In this document: in pieces, positions 45,463 to 55,818 of the stretch
Layout: every line of letters starts with the position of its first letter
Numbering within the stretch: the stretch's first letter is position 1
Assembly (NCBI RefSeq): GCF_000090795.2
Contig: NW_003546378.1
Location: 33,853-97,852 of the forward strand
DNA length: 64,000 bases
Source of the DNA: Amphimedon queenslandica
Taxonomy: Eukaryota; Porifera; Demospongiae; Haplosclerida; Niphatidae
Reading direction: 5' to 3'
The notes under the pieces: generated by a model
Database searches by the model: none
Told to the model about the DNA's origin: nothing
Seen by the model: the letters and a program-made list of their open reading frames with translations, nothing else
Program-made: the position numbers and the translations under genes

Positions 45463-45675
45463 TACTGTAGAGGGGTTTTATTTTGTTGGTATAAAATTTT
45501 GCGAATTTGTCCAGATTTGCCATTTGTTGGTATAAATTTTCGCAAATCGTACATTCTGCAGCCATTTTCACTAGTGTGCCACACCTCTTTTGTTAAAATA
45601 TACTTTCGTGAATTTAATGAAAATGCGAAATCGCAAAATTTATTTCCAGTGAAATATAATCCCTGTACGGTAGTG
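45463..45675. mobile_element. MITE with CTGTAGAGGGG / CCCTGTACGG termini
   Basis: The left end TACTGTAGAGGGGTTTTATT and right end ATAATCCCTGTACGGTA are imperfect inverse copies with TA at both edges. Interior words such as TTTTGCGAATTTG are shared with the other CCGTA-type MITEs. Confidence 0.65.
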
Positions 45676-45699
45676 CGGTCAGGTGTGGGCAATTTATAT

Positions 45700-45960
45700 G
45701 TATGCTGGGGCCATCTTGGAGTACAGCTTGGCTATAGTAAAATGCCATCAAGAGGAAAAGAAACTCCTTTAACAGGTTATATCAACTCTATAACAGATGT
45801 ACGTGTACATGTACATGTACCTTCGAAAAAAAGGTATGTGCACACAGAAAAGCTGTAGTACATTGGTAGACAAGGTCCATTTGAATTACCTCATTCTTCA
45901 TGGATAGATGACATTGATGATAAGTGGCCAAGCACAACTTATGTGTACATGTAGGAATGA
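45700..45960 (+). pseudogene. Transposon-type protein fragment, two coding-looking pieces
   Basis: Around 45735-45800 the plus strand reads GYSKMPSRGKETPLTGYINSITDV. After a TACATGTA-rich interruption, 45862-45948 reads YIGRQGPFELPHSSWIDDID and continues to DKWPSTTYV. The second piece recalls the N-terminal region of large transposon proteins of sponges and cnidarians. I cannot assign a family firmly. It could have been mistaken for the Arg-rich end of the 35K gene, but the residues do not match. Confidence 0.3.
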
Positions 45961-46084
45961 ACTACAATATATTACTTAGCCTTCACTGGAGAAGATTTAC
46001 TTAATTATAAGAGCCTGGGTGGGTGCTGGGCTATATTTGCAATTGATTATGGCATGAATTGATAATGAATAAAATAATTAAAAC

Positions 46085-46432
46085 TAGAGCTGAAACGAAT
46101 AGTGAGATATTCGAATATTTGTTCGTTATAGCAATATTTGATTAGTTTTTTTGCTATTTGAACTATTTGCATAATAAGACTGTTGATGGTTATTGCAATA
46201 ATTATCCGCCACGCTCACCACGTGTCACTTGCACAGGCAGCAGGCTGCTTTCTTAGTCTGTTTTTTGTCTGTTTACTTACCAAGTCACTAAATGCTGATG
46301 CTGTGGCCAAGGAAAGTGGTTCTCAATCTCTAAGAGCCCTGTTTGGCATCATTTTGAAAAGTTTAACATCAAAAAGGTAGTTTATAATTGTTTAGCAATT
46401 ACAGTTCAATTATTCGAATATTTGTTCGTTTA
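46085..46432. mobile_element. Second, eroded copy of the hAT-type MITE
   Basis: The left end TAGAGCTGAAACGAATAGTG corresponds to the termini of the copy at 6685-7075 (one is inverted relative to the other). The interior again encodes the stretch leading to a BED finger (ESGSQSLRALFGIILKSLTS, where the other copy has SPVWHHFEKF). The right end has lost its last bases and no target duplication is visible. Confidence 0.72.
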
Positions 46433-47909
46433 GCCTCGGTTTGTCTGTCTTGTTTCATTCATTCATTTATTACCTCAGACACGCGTAGGCATGATCGAGG
46501 GTAAAGCAGTCATCCTGTCAGTGTGTGTGTGTGTGTGTGTTTGTTCGCTTGACCTCCACTTTTAGCTGAAACTGCTTTCTTGTCTAGTCCTGTAGAGTCT
46601 TATAATCAACACTGGCTCTAGAAAAGTTATTCTTTGTCTTGGGAATGCTAGATTTTTTTTTAGTTGAAACAGAAACTGGCAAAGTCGTCAAACGTAATCA
46701 GTTTCCTTGCATCTCTTTTGTAGTTAGAGCAAAAGAGCAAGAGGGCACATGAAACAATGAAGCAAAGCCTCATCTTTCATTAATATGCGAGGAATTGCTT
46801 TAGTCATCTTTGTTTTAAAGATATGATAGCCAAAACATTCATACCTTGTCAGTTGACACGAAGCTCTCTTCTCCCAAAGGAGCAGCCAGAGTCGTTAGAC
46901 ATCAGGGACTCAATAGACGTTTGTATGCAACAAATAAAGCCTAACAAATGTATGCTAAACTGTTTAAAAGTCTAGAGAAACTAAAGCTTTCTTTACCACT
47001 TAGGGCTATGTGCCACCATTACTGTGTGTGCGGGTGGAGCATGGCTTGATTGAGCCACACCTTTATATCGGAGAAGGTTTAAAAAGCAAAGCAATCTTTC
47101 AAAATATTCACTCAGTTTTTCTTCTTCTCTGTCTCAAAACTTTCACTAATTATTTTCTTTTAATTTATTGCAATTGTTACATACATATTGTGTCGAGGGT
47201 ACACACTTTAGTGCTCTCATTCTGTGTGTTCTTTGATGCCTTTAAGAATGTATATCTTTACGATCACTCACTCTAAACCTGTGAGAGCTTCTCTTCTGTC
47301 TGGAAAAGTGTTGCTTTACTGCCTTGAAATGTTAGAGAGCAGCTCAAGGTAGTACAAGCTTTTTTACTCTCAAGAAAATGCCCAGCAATAGTGGTAGTAC
47401 TCTGGAGGTAAGTGAGACTCTTTCCCAGTAGATCAAGACTGTTTATTCATTCAATTAGTGTGGGACTCTTTAAATTTTTCTTGTTGGTGAGTTATAGCTA
47501 CTCAAATTTCATCCTGATTGAAGTGCTGTGGCACCAGTTCGCTAGTCTAAGGATCTTAAGTCACTCAATTTATCTAGGCAACATTATTTGTGCCATTATA
47601 ACATCATATAGCACTTAGAAGAAGAGAAAAAACTTAAAGCTTTCTTCTTACATAGAGTAGATGTGGCAGTTATGAGACAATTTTAAAAAGTAGTTCATAT
47701 CTTTTGATAGGAATGCAATGTCTCTATCAATTTTTTTACATTAACTTACTAGTTCATATCTTATAATAATATATTTTAATAATAATTATTATATTCAGTA
47801 TTAATAAAGGAAAAAATTATTACCAAAGAAAACCATTTCATTATGTATAATGGTATTATGGCTCATGTATGCACACCAATTATGAGTCATTTGTATTTTG
47901 TTACTTTAA
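46433..47909. other. Unassigned stretch with a (GT)n microsatellite
   Basis: A (GT)n run lies at 46520-46541. Open frames 47010-47276 and 47412-47618 on the plus strand show no known motif. An AT-rich palindromic stretch is at 47763-47800. I see no gene. Confidence 0.6.
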
Positions 47910-48897
47910 TCAGCTTTGACAAGTGTAAATGTCAGGAATGTTCCTTTTACTCTTAAGTGAAGTACATTTAAACTCATGCCATTCATCGAAAGCATCACAC
48001 TGAATCCATAAGTCAGATATACCGTATAGACGGAAAATTTTGTGGGAATTTAATTTTGGGCTTTGCATTTTAAAAATAAACGCATAATTAAAAACTGTAA
48101 AATTAAAATCACGTGGGCTCGATGGGCGTGCATCATTAGCATCGTGTGTATGTGTCAAGATAACGTGGCCAAATCGCATAATTTTAATTTGCAAAATTAA
48201 AAAAAACATTCAAAATTTATTGAAAACGCAAAATTAAATTGCCGCAAATTTTTCCGTCTATACGGTAGATTTCTAGATGCACCACATGAGGGACAAAAAC
48301 TTTGCTCCTTTTCTTTCTTGTTTTGTTCTTTCTCTAACTTCTTCCTTTCTTGATCTTTCTGCCTTTGTAGCTTTAGCTCATCAATTTCCTTTTTCTTCTC
48401 CTGCTTAGCCTGCACTTATTTCAGAAATTTAATTTCAGTTACACATATTGCTGTACTATTATCATCTCTTCTTCCTCCTCCTTTTTTCGGCTCAGGAAGT
48501 ACTAAAATATCACTCAGTGCGTCTGAATAAGGTGTTTAGTTGATGTGAGTGAGGGGAAGAGTCAGACTTTATAGAGCTAAGTTCAGGATGGGTAATTTTT
48601 AACCATGTTACACATCCTGGGTCGTTCATATCATACTTTTTATCAAATCTCTTTTGATACAATTTCTCTATTTCTGCAGAAAAAAGTGGACTTTGTTCAC
48701 TCTCTGTGTTAGGTTTACATGGACTAGAAGGCTCTGAGGTCTTCTGAGTAGAAAGAGATTTAGATGGCACAATTTGTCTATGTGAAACTTCACTGGGGTT
48801 AATTGGCCAAATTTCTGTTTTCTTAAATCCTTTCATAATGTTGACTGGTGTAAAGCAGAATAAATGATCAGGATGACTGCTCATATACCGTATAGGG
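47910..48897 (-). pseudogene. C-terminal part of a pogo/Tigger-like transposase with PHD-type finger
   Basis: Reading on the minus strand from 48897: YMSSHPDHLFCFTPVNIMKG then FKKTEIWPINPSEV, the C-terminal hallmark of pogo/Tigger/Jerky transposases (GFKKTGIxPxNP). Next come KKYDMNDPGCVTWLKITHPE, a Lys/Glu-rich coiled segment, FCPSCGASRNLPY and, after an inserted MITE, DLWIQCDAFDEWHEFKCTSL. The last two are halves of a PHD-like zinc finger whose third Cys pair is damaged (Phe for Cys). The N-terminal part of the same gene lies at 53924-55818, on the other side of the inserted element. Confidence 0.75.
48022..48265. mobile_element. MITE CCGTATAGACGG inserted in the transposase PHD finger
   Basis: Perfect terminal inverted repeats CCGTATAGACGGAAAATTTT and the inverse are flanked by TA (48020-48021, 48266-48267). 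It separates FCPSCGASRNLPY from DLWIQCDAFDEW and so disrupts the finger. Confidence 0.85.
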
Positions 48898-49067
48898 GGG
48901 TATATTTCTCGGGGAAAATATTTCGCGGAATTAACCATTCAACGTATTCGCGAGGAAAAATTTTTGTGTTTTTCTTTATATTAATTGAATAATAATTGTG
49001 GGTGCAGTCAATAATTGTGAGGTGTGGTGTGGGCGTGTCACTTGTATAAACAACACATGGAATCATC

Positions 49068-50049
49068 ATGTCAGACTCGTCGATGTCAGCTTTCTCCATG
49101 GACTCTGTTGTTCGAGGATACCATATTTATAAGGAAATATGGACACCATACTTTGGAGAAAACTTATCTGGTGTTGCTGAACCTAGTAACATTCATGATC
49201 CGTATGCTGTTGCGATGAAACGTTCTTCTGATAATGCCACAGTTGGTCATATTCCACGAAGGATATTGTCTGTATGTTTCTTTTTTCTAAAAAAGGGAAC
49301 AATAACTTGTGAGATTACTAGTAGCCGACAACACTCACATGACTTACCTCAGGGTGGATTAGAAGTCCTGTGTTCTCTCACATTTCACGGGGATCAAGAG
49401 ACTATCTCTAAAGTACAAAAATTGCTAAAAGATGCTCCTTTAGAAGAAGTACCTATGGTTGTTACTACAAAAGATTCTGTTACAATGGATGAACCATTAA
49501 AGAAAAAGCCAAAGGAAGTGGTACTGATACCATTGTTGCTGAATCTGTGGCAACTGGAAATGTTGATGACTCCACTGAACAGCTGTGGATGAGAGTGCCA
49601 CAAGTAGCTACTAATCGATCTTTTGTTCTTACAGTAGCAGAAAAAGTAATATTACTTGGACAGCAATATCTTAATGACAGACATATTGCAGCATCACAAC
49701 AGCTGTTGTTATGCCAGTTTCCAAACACAAAAGGGCTACAAAATTCACTGCTCCTTGATAAATTAGCAACAAAGAATGTAAAAATAGGTCATGGAATACA
49801 AATACTTCATGATCGAACCAATCACTGGATTGTAGCATGTAATCTCAGACAAAAGGACAACATTGTTGAGATTTATGATTTACTCTATACAACTTCCACC
49901 ACTAAAACCCGTTCTCTTATTGGGAACCTCTTTCAACCATTGCCAGGTAAAACCTCTTTTAAAGATAACTAAGACAAGAAGCAAGTTGGTGGTCGGGACT
50001 GTGGCGTATTGGCCATTGTGATGGTTACTGCTATTCTTCATGGATATGA
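49068..50049 (+). pseudogene. HIRAN-domain plus Ulp1/C48-type protease, copy 1 (truncated by gap)
   Basis: The first frame starts at ATG 49068. The HIRAN-like part reads VRGYHIYKEIWTPYFGENLS, NIHDPYAVAM and VGHIPRR, intact in this copy, then LPQGGLEVLCSLTFHG. Near 49500-49520 the frame shifts. The second part (LTVAEKVILLGQQYLNDRHI and onward, NHWIVACN, VEIYDLLY) is a C48 cysteine-protease-like fold with catalytic His (NHW) and Asp (YD). After a further shift near 49975 comes GGRDCGVLAI with the catalytic Cys, and then the gap. SUMO/ubiquitin-like proteases of this type are carried by several eukaryotic DNA transposons. Confidence 0.72.
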
Positions 50050-50831
50050 NNNNNNNNNNNNNNNNNNNNNNNNNNNNNNNNNNNNNNNNNNNNNNNNNNN
50101 NNNNNNNNNNNNNNNNNNNNNNNNNNNNNNNNNNNNNNNNNNNNNNNNNNNNNNNNNNNNNNNNNNNNNNNNNNNNNNNNNNNNNNNNNNNNNNNNNNNN
50201 NNNNNNNNNNNNNNNNNNNNNNNNNNNNNNNNNNNNNNNNNNNNNNNNNNNNNNNNNNNNNNNNNNNNNNNNNNNNNNNNNNNNNNNNNNNNNNNNNNNN
50301 NNNNNNNNNNNNNNNNNNNNNNNNNNNNNNNNNNNNNNNNNNNNNNNNNNNNNNNNNNNNNNNNNNNNNNNNNNNNNNNNNNNNNNNNNNNNNNNNNNNN
50401 NNNNNNNNNNNNNNNNNNNNNNNNNNNNNNNNNNNNNNNNNNNNNNNNNNNNNNNNNNNNNNNNNNNNNNNNNNNNNNNNNNNNNNNNNNNNNNNNNNNN
50501 NNNNNNNNNNNNNNNNNNNNNNNNNNNNNNNNNNNNNNNNNNNNNNNNNNNNNNNNNNNNNNNNNNNNNNNNNNNNNNNNNNNNNNNNNNNNNNNNNNNN
50601 NNNNNNNNNNNNNNNNNNNNNNNNNNNNNNNNNNNNNNNNNNNNNNNNNNNNNNNNNNNNNNNNNNNNNNNNNNNNNNNNNNNNNNNNNNNNNNNNNNNN
50701 NNNNNNNNNNNNNNNNNNNNNNNNNNNNNNNNNNNNNNNNNNNNNNNNNNNNNNNNNNNNNNNNNNNNNNNNNNNNNNNNNNNNNNNNNNNNNNNNNNNN
50801 NNNNNNNNNNNNNNNNNNNNNNNNNNNNNNN
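50050..50831. other. Assembly gap of 782 N
   Basis: Ns separate the two copies of the HIRAN-protease unit. Very long frames reported across it have no content. Confidence 0.99.
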
Positions 50832-51036
50832 GAAGTCTGGCCCTGCGAGACTAATACCGTATAGGGGGGTATATTTCTCGGGGAAAATATTTCGCGGAAT
50901 TAACCATTCAACGTATTTGCGAGGAAAAATTTTTGTGTTTTTCTTTATATTAATTGAATAATAATTGTGGGTGCGGTCAATAATTGTGAGGTGTGGTATG
51001 GGCGTATCACTTGTATAAACAACACATGGAATCATC

Positions 51037-52120
51037 ATGTCAGACTTGTCGATGTCAGCTTTCTCCATCGACTCTGTTGTTCGAGGATACCATATTTATA
51101 AGGAAATATGGACACCATACTTTAGAGAAAACTTATCTGGTGTTGCTGAACCTAGTAACATTCATGATCCGTATGCTGTTGCGATGAAACGTTCTTCTGA
51201 TAATGCCACAGTTGGTCATATTCCGTGAAGGATATTGTCTGTATGTTTTTTTTTTCTAAAAAAGGGAACAATAACTTGTGAGATTACTAGTAGCCGACAA
51301 CACTGACATGACTTACCTCAGGGTGGATTAGAAGTCCTGTGTTCTCTCACATTTCACGGGGATCAAGAGACTATCTCTAAAGTACAAAAATTGCTAAAAG
51401 ATGCTCCTGTAGAAGAAGTACCTATGGTTGTTGCTACAAAAGACTCTGTTACAATGGATGAACCATTAAAGAAAAAGCCAAAGGAAGTGGTACTGATACC
51501 ATTGTTGCTGAATCTGTGGCAACTGGAAATGTTGATGACTCCACTGAACAGCTGTGGATGAGAGTGCCACAAGTAGCTACTAATCGATCTTTTGTTCTTA
51601 CAGTAGCAGAAAAAGTAATATTACTTGGACAGCAATATCTTAATGACAGACATATTGCAGCATCACAACAGCTGTTGTTATGCCAGTTTCCAAACACAAA
51701 AGGGCTACAAAATTCACTGCTCCTTAATAAATTAGCAACAAAGAACGTAAAAATAGGTCATGGAATACAAATACTTCATGATCGAACCAATCACTGGATT
51801 GTAGCATGTAATCTCAGACGAAAGGACAACATTGTTGAGATTTATGATTTACTCTATACAACTTCCACCACTAAAACCCGCTCTCTTATTGGGAACCTCT
51901 TTCAACCATTGCCAGGTAAAAAACCTCTTTTAAAGATAACTAAGACAAGAAGCAAGTTGGTGGTTGGGACTGTGGGGTATTTGCCATTGCGATGGTTACT
52001 GCTATTCTTCATGGATATGATCCAGAATTAGTCCAGTTTTCACAACGAAGTATGAGAGACCACCTTATGAAATGCTTAGAGGCACAGTCACTTACACCAT
52101 TTCCCCACGAAATATTATAA
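51037..52120 (+). pseudogene. HIRAN plus C48-type protease, copy 2 (full length, inactivated)
   Basis: Almost identical to copy 1. The HIRAN part is cut by TGA where copy 1 has CGA (GHIP-stop). The same frame change follows the KKKPKE segment. The protease part contains NHWIVACN (His), IVEIYDLLY (Asp) and, in another frame, VGGWDCGVFAIAMVTAILHG (Cys), ending FPHEIL at the stop 52118-52120. The catalytic residues themselves are conserved, and the lesions lie between domains. The poly-A before CCTCTTTT has six A here and four in copy 1. Confidence 0.75.
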
Positions 52121-52281
52121 CAATAATTATTGTTTTTGTTTGATTAATAATACATTAAATGATTGTTTAAATCAAAATTTATAATAGAATAAAATTATTA
52201 GTAAATCAATTAAATTATTGTGTTAGATTAGGGTACATAATGTTAGGGTTTAGTTAGACAGAATATATTAAATAATATTGT

Positions 52282-53728
52282 TTATTGACTTTTGTTACAT
52301 GTTATTCCTGCTTTTAAGAAACCGTTAATAATTATTTCCTTATTACGTTTAAAGTAATCATACATGGACACCAGCCACTCCACTCCCATTGGTTTAAGGG
52401 CAGACAAACTCAAGTCAACTAAACAACTAGCTGAGGGTAAATTTTACTACATACCTGCTCTGAATACCAATTGGAATATTGTTTGCGCAAGTGATCTTTC
52501 ACAGCTTTATTAACGTTTATATCTAATGGTTGGAGTCTATCAGTGAGATTGGCAGGAACAATAGCAATCTGAACATTGTTATCAGACAATAACTTCAATA
52601 TGGATGGAGTACATTGTCCCTTAAATCGATCAAAAATAACCAGGGCACTTTGATTACATGGAAGGGAGAGTTTACGTCGTGTTTCATCAATATATGGAAG
52701 AAGAATATTGTTGATATGGTCAATAGTAGTCTTTCATTTGCCCAATGGTTCTCTGTAAATGTAATATGCCAAGACTTTGGGTATGAAACAGCTGGCAAAC
52801 ATCTAGGAGTCCTCCCAGCATATATAATCTGTGGAGGTAAAAAATCTCCACTAAGTGTACAAGAAAGGACAGCCGTAATTTGTTGCTTTCACCTAACCCT
52901 ACGATTTCTACTCTGTTACTCCCCTCTGCAGCCATAGTCCAATCACTTGTTGGTACGTAATGAACACCGGTATGGTACCAGTTTATGACTAACTCATCAG
53001 GCACTGATTCCATTACCATGATTACACTAATTAAACTGAGCTTTCTGCTTCTCAAATTCCTCTACTGATACATTAGATTTCGTGTTTGCTCGTCTCTTTA
53101 CAAATCCCATCCTTTTCAAGAATCCTTTGGCCCAATCTCGACTAATTGATATGTGCCCTCCGTTGGCTTCCAATAAATTGGCATCAATTCTCTTAACTAT
53201 TCCCATTGCTACTGCTAAAACAATATCAGTATTCATGACTCCACCATTCCTCCTTAATTCAGTAATATATTCTTGAGTGTGTCGATCAAGATCTTCATCC
53301 AACAATAAAGGACATCCCCTTCTTTTAGACTCCAATATTGCAATAGGGGCTGTGACTGCAACACCAGCACATCTCTTCAGAGCAAGCTCTTGTTTGTAGG
53401 CTTTTACCCATGTACGAATGGTGCTTTCCTTTAAGGTACGATCCTGCATGTTTTCATTGTACTTTCTAAGAGTATTTGTTACTCCATTTTCGATAGCTTG
53501 ACGAGCAATACTAGCCTTTTCTTGGGGAGTGTACTTGTCATAAGTCCCTCTACTCCGTTTCGTCCTGCCACTATGCATAAGCGCTGTCTTTACTTCTTCA
53601 TTTGCTGATGACACCATACTCTTTGGAACTTTAGTAGATAGCTCTCCTTCTGGATCAGGTAGAAATTCAAGTTCTTGTCGACTAGGATCAGTTTTCTTGA
53701 AGAACTTGTATAGACTAGGGGTAGCCAT
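52282..53728 (-). pseudogene. Pogo-like DDE transposase of the two-gene element
   Basis: Starts MATPSLYKFFKKTDP (ATG at 53728) and has a helix-turn-helix region (TYDKYTPQEKASIARQAIEN, LKESTIRTWVKAYKQ), a CENP-B-type DNA-binding region (DWAKGFLKRMGFVKRR) and a DDE domain (VINWYHTGVHYVPTSDWTMA, then LVIFDRFKGQ and DRLQPLDINVNKAV). It ends NGFLKAGITCNKSQ after a possible 36-base intron. A one-base shift near 53030 breaks the frame. The first catalytic Asp (NWDxTG in the family) is Tyr here. Tail to tail with the protease frame, 161 bases apart. Confidence 0.75.
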
Positions 53729-54377
53729 TTTTACACACACGAGTAAGTCTGAGGGTGAGACCCACCATGGACCCACCCATTAATTAATTAATTAACTTTT
53801 AAACACCTACAACAATTATTATCATAAATAAAATTAATTTTCACAGATTAAAATTTTCGCGAATTTTCCTTAAATCGCAAAATTCATGAAATTTAAACCC
53901 CGGGAAATATACCCCCTATACGGTATTTCGAACAAGCTTTGGTAAAGTTACTTTTAAATGACTCAAATACACCGACGTCTAGTGGTTGTAGCAAATGGCT
54001 AGTGTGAGCAGGTAAGCATAAAAGGTGGACATCGTTAGAGTGAGCCATTTCAATTAATTCAATTCATATGTGAGAACCATGTCCATCTTAAATAAGATGT
54101 ACTGGATGAACAGGTCAAATACTTTGGAGAAAAATTTAAACCACTCAATATAGAGTTGAGATGTCATCCATCCATTTCTGCTACATTATGTATTAGGATA
54201 TGCTCCTTCCTTATGTTGCAAAGGGACAGCTCTTTTCCGAGGATGAACCATCATTAGAGGAATGAAACTACCACTTGCTGATATGCATGACACTATAGTG
54301 TGTGTCCTACCCATCTCAGCTGTAGACACTGAATAAATATTCTTGCACCCCATTTCAGGCACTACTTTACCAGGCTT

Positions 54378-55182
54378 AAAAATGAGACACCTACGGTGCG
54401 TGGCCTCGCCCCTATAGCTGCAATGGTGTATGCCCTCACTGCAATAGCTGTTTGATTATCAGCATTAAAGAACAGCATGAAGAGAGTCTGCTCAACATTA
54501 GCTTCCTGCAGTTGCACTTGCTCTTGTCTTGAATACCTGCAGAAGTAGCAGCACTGCAGCTGCACATGCATGCAAGCAGATCCAGCCCCACCCATGCATG
54601 TAGTTTGAAAGGTGTGGCATTACATCATCAACTGCAATGATTGATGGCAGCAAGAAGGCCATGTGAGAAAGAAGCTTTACTTTTTCTTTACTAATCAGCA
54701 ATATATGATAAACTTGCTGACAGAAAAGTTGCTGCCTCTGTGTATTTGAGATAGTATAGGTACTTTAGTACTTATAACCAGCAGGTTGTTGCTCTAGTGC
54801 TTCACAAATGAGGTGACCTCAACAGTTTCAAGTAAGTATAACTCTTCATAAAGTAAGATTTAGAAAAATCTGTTCATATTTTTTGAAGGCCATGTTCTAA
54901 TTTACTGAAAAATGCTACCAGCTATCTCTAAAGTGCCAACACAACGGAACTTGGCTCAACTACTCGATTTTCTTACTTTGATGCTTCTGTACCTAGCACT
55001 TGTATTTGAGCAACACAAAACAGTTAAGAAAGACTTTTCCAAGTCAATAAGAAAGATCTAGGAGCTTAGAACTCGCTGTGCTAAAGTTATTGTTTATTAA
55101 AGACAAATTTCAGTTGTACAGAATGAATGAATGAATGAATGACAGACACACAACAACTACCTATACCTCACGTAGGCGAGGC
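54378..55182. mobile_element. 805-base insertion with inverted GGCCTCGCC ends and (GAAT)n
   Basis: It interrupts the transposase between TGVTIVG and KPGKVVP. Near the left end GTGCGTGGCCTCGCCCC and at the right end CACGTAGGCGAGGCC are roughly inverse. A (GAAT)n tract lies at 55122-55141, as in 3' ends of some retroposons. The same GCGAGGCC word occurs at 5874 near the CRE MITE. Type uncertain. Confidence 0.5.
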
Positions 55183-55424
55183 CAACAATAGTTACACCTG
55201 TTTCATTACTGTTATAAATATTCATTGGCTTTGATACCAAGTTTAGTTTTCCATAAATTGATCCAAGCTTGCCAAAGAAGTCACTAATAGTTTCTTCATT
55301 ACCAGACATGGCTCTACAATAGGACATGTCTTGAGGCGAGTGGATTGTAATACAAGGATGACGCCTCTTGAACCAATCAAACGACGCCCTACCAGCCATA
55401 TCATTATGAAATGGGTGCTGCCAT

Positions 55425-55545
55425 TTCATAATGGTATGACTGGCATTTAGTATTGTTTTACTCACAATGGTATGGCATTTAGTATTGCATTTACTGACAT
55501 GGTATGGCATTTAGTATTGTTTTACTCACAATACTAAATGCAATG
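55425..55545. repeat. Minisatellite of about 30-50 bases within the transposase
   Basis: The unit ATGGTATGGCATTTAGTATT recurs three to four times with variable linkers (TTACTCACA). It falls exactly where the transposase frame should pass from the HTH to the CENP-B domain, and so expands that linker. Confidence 0.75.
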
Positions 55546-55818
55546 CCCATCTCTCCTTCCTTTTTTAATTAACCCAAATCCCATTTCCGAAATTTGTATG
55601 AGATATTCTGCAACTTTATCCTCTTCTTCATCGGTTAATACAGAAGCGGGTCCAGGCTTACATTCCATCTTGACAGAATCATTTACATGTCTCCTAAAAG
55701 TTTTGATTGGGTCATTATACAAGTGAGCTGCTTTTCTTAAGGACTTGTCTTCCCTTACTATGCTGTCTACAGCAGCGACCATGCTATCCTGGGACCAAAT
55801 TTTGCTTTCGCAAGCCAT

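Larger units (their letters stand above)
48898..53923. mobile_element. Two-gene pogo-like DNA transposon (with duplicated left half and an N gap)
   Basis: The outer boundary is CCGTATAGGGGGGTATATTT at 48898 and its inverse ending at 53923, each next to TA. The complete copy is 50857-53923 (3067 bases). It carries a plus-strand HIRAN plus C48 protease frame and a convergent minus-strand DDE transposase. A second, partial copy of the left half occupies 48898-50049, and an N gap lies between. The whole insertion lies within another transposase, whose reading frame is restored if it is removed with one TA. Confidence 0.82.
53924..55818 (-). pseudogene. N-terminal and central part of the host pogo/Tigger-like transposase
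   Basis: Starts at ATG 55818 with MACESKIWSQDSMVAAVDSI (Psq-type HTH), GPASVLTDEEEDKVAEYL, then, after a tandem-repeat insertion, FHNDMAGRASFDWFKRRHP (CENP-B-type domain) and MNIYNSNETGVTIVG, where the catalytic Asp of the NVDETG block is Asn. An 805-base insertion (54378-55182) interrupts it. It resumes as KPGKVVPEMGCKNIYSVST and runs to PLDVGVFESFKSNFTKACSK at the TA where the two-gene element inserted. Stops are present, so it is a relic. Confidence 0.75.

Noticed and set aside
45333-45692. Overlapping frames of 119 and 165 residues on both strands
   Set aside because: They mostly cross a MITE (45463-45675), so the frames are repeat translations.
45700-45830. Possible last exon of SNRNP35 (LGVQLGYSK resembling RRLGGGLGGKK)
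   Set aside because: It lacks the Arg-rich context and the following residues look like a transposon protein instead.
50009-51068. Very long open frames spanning the N run
   Set aside because: They are strings of unknown residues created by the assembly gap.
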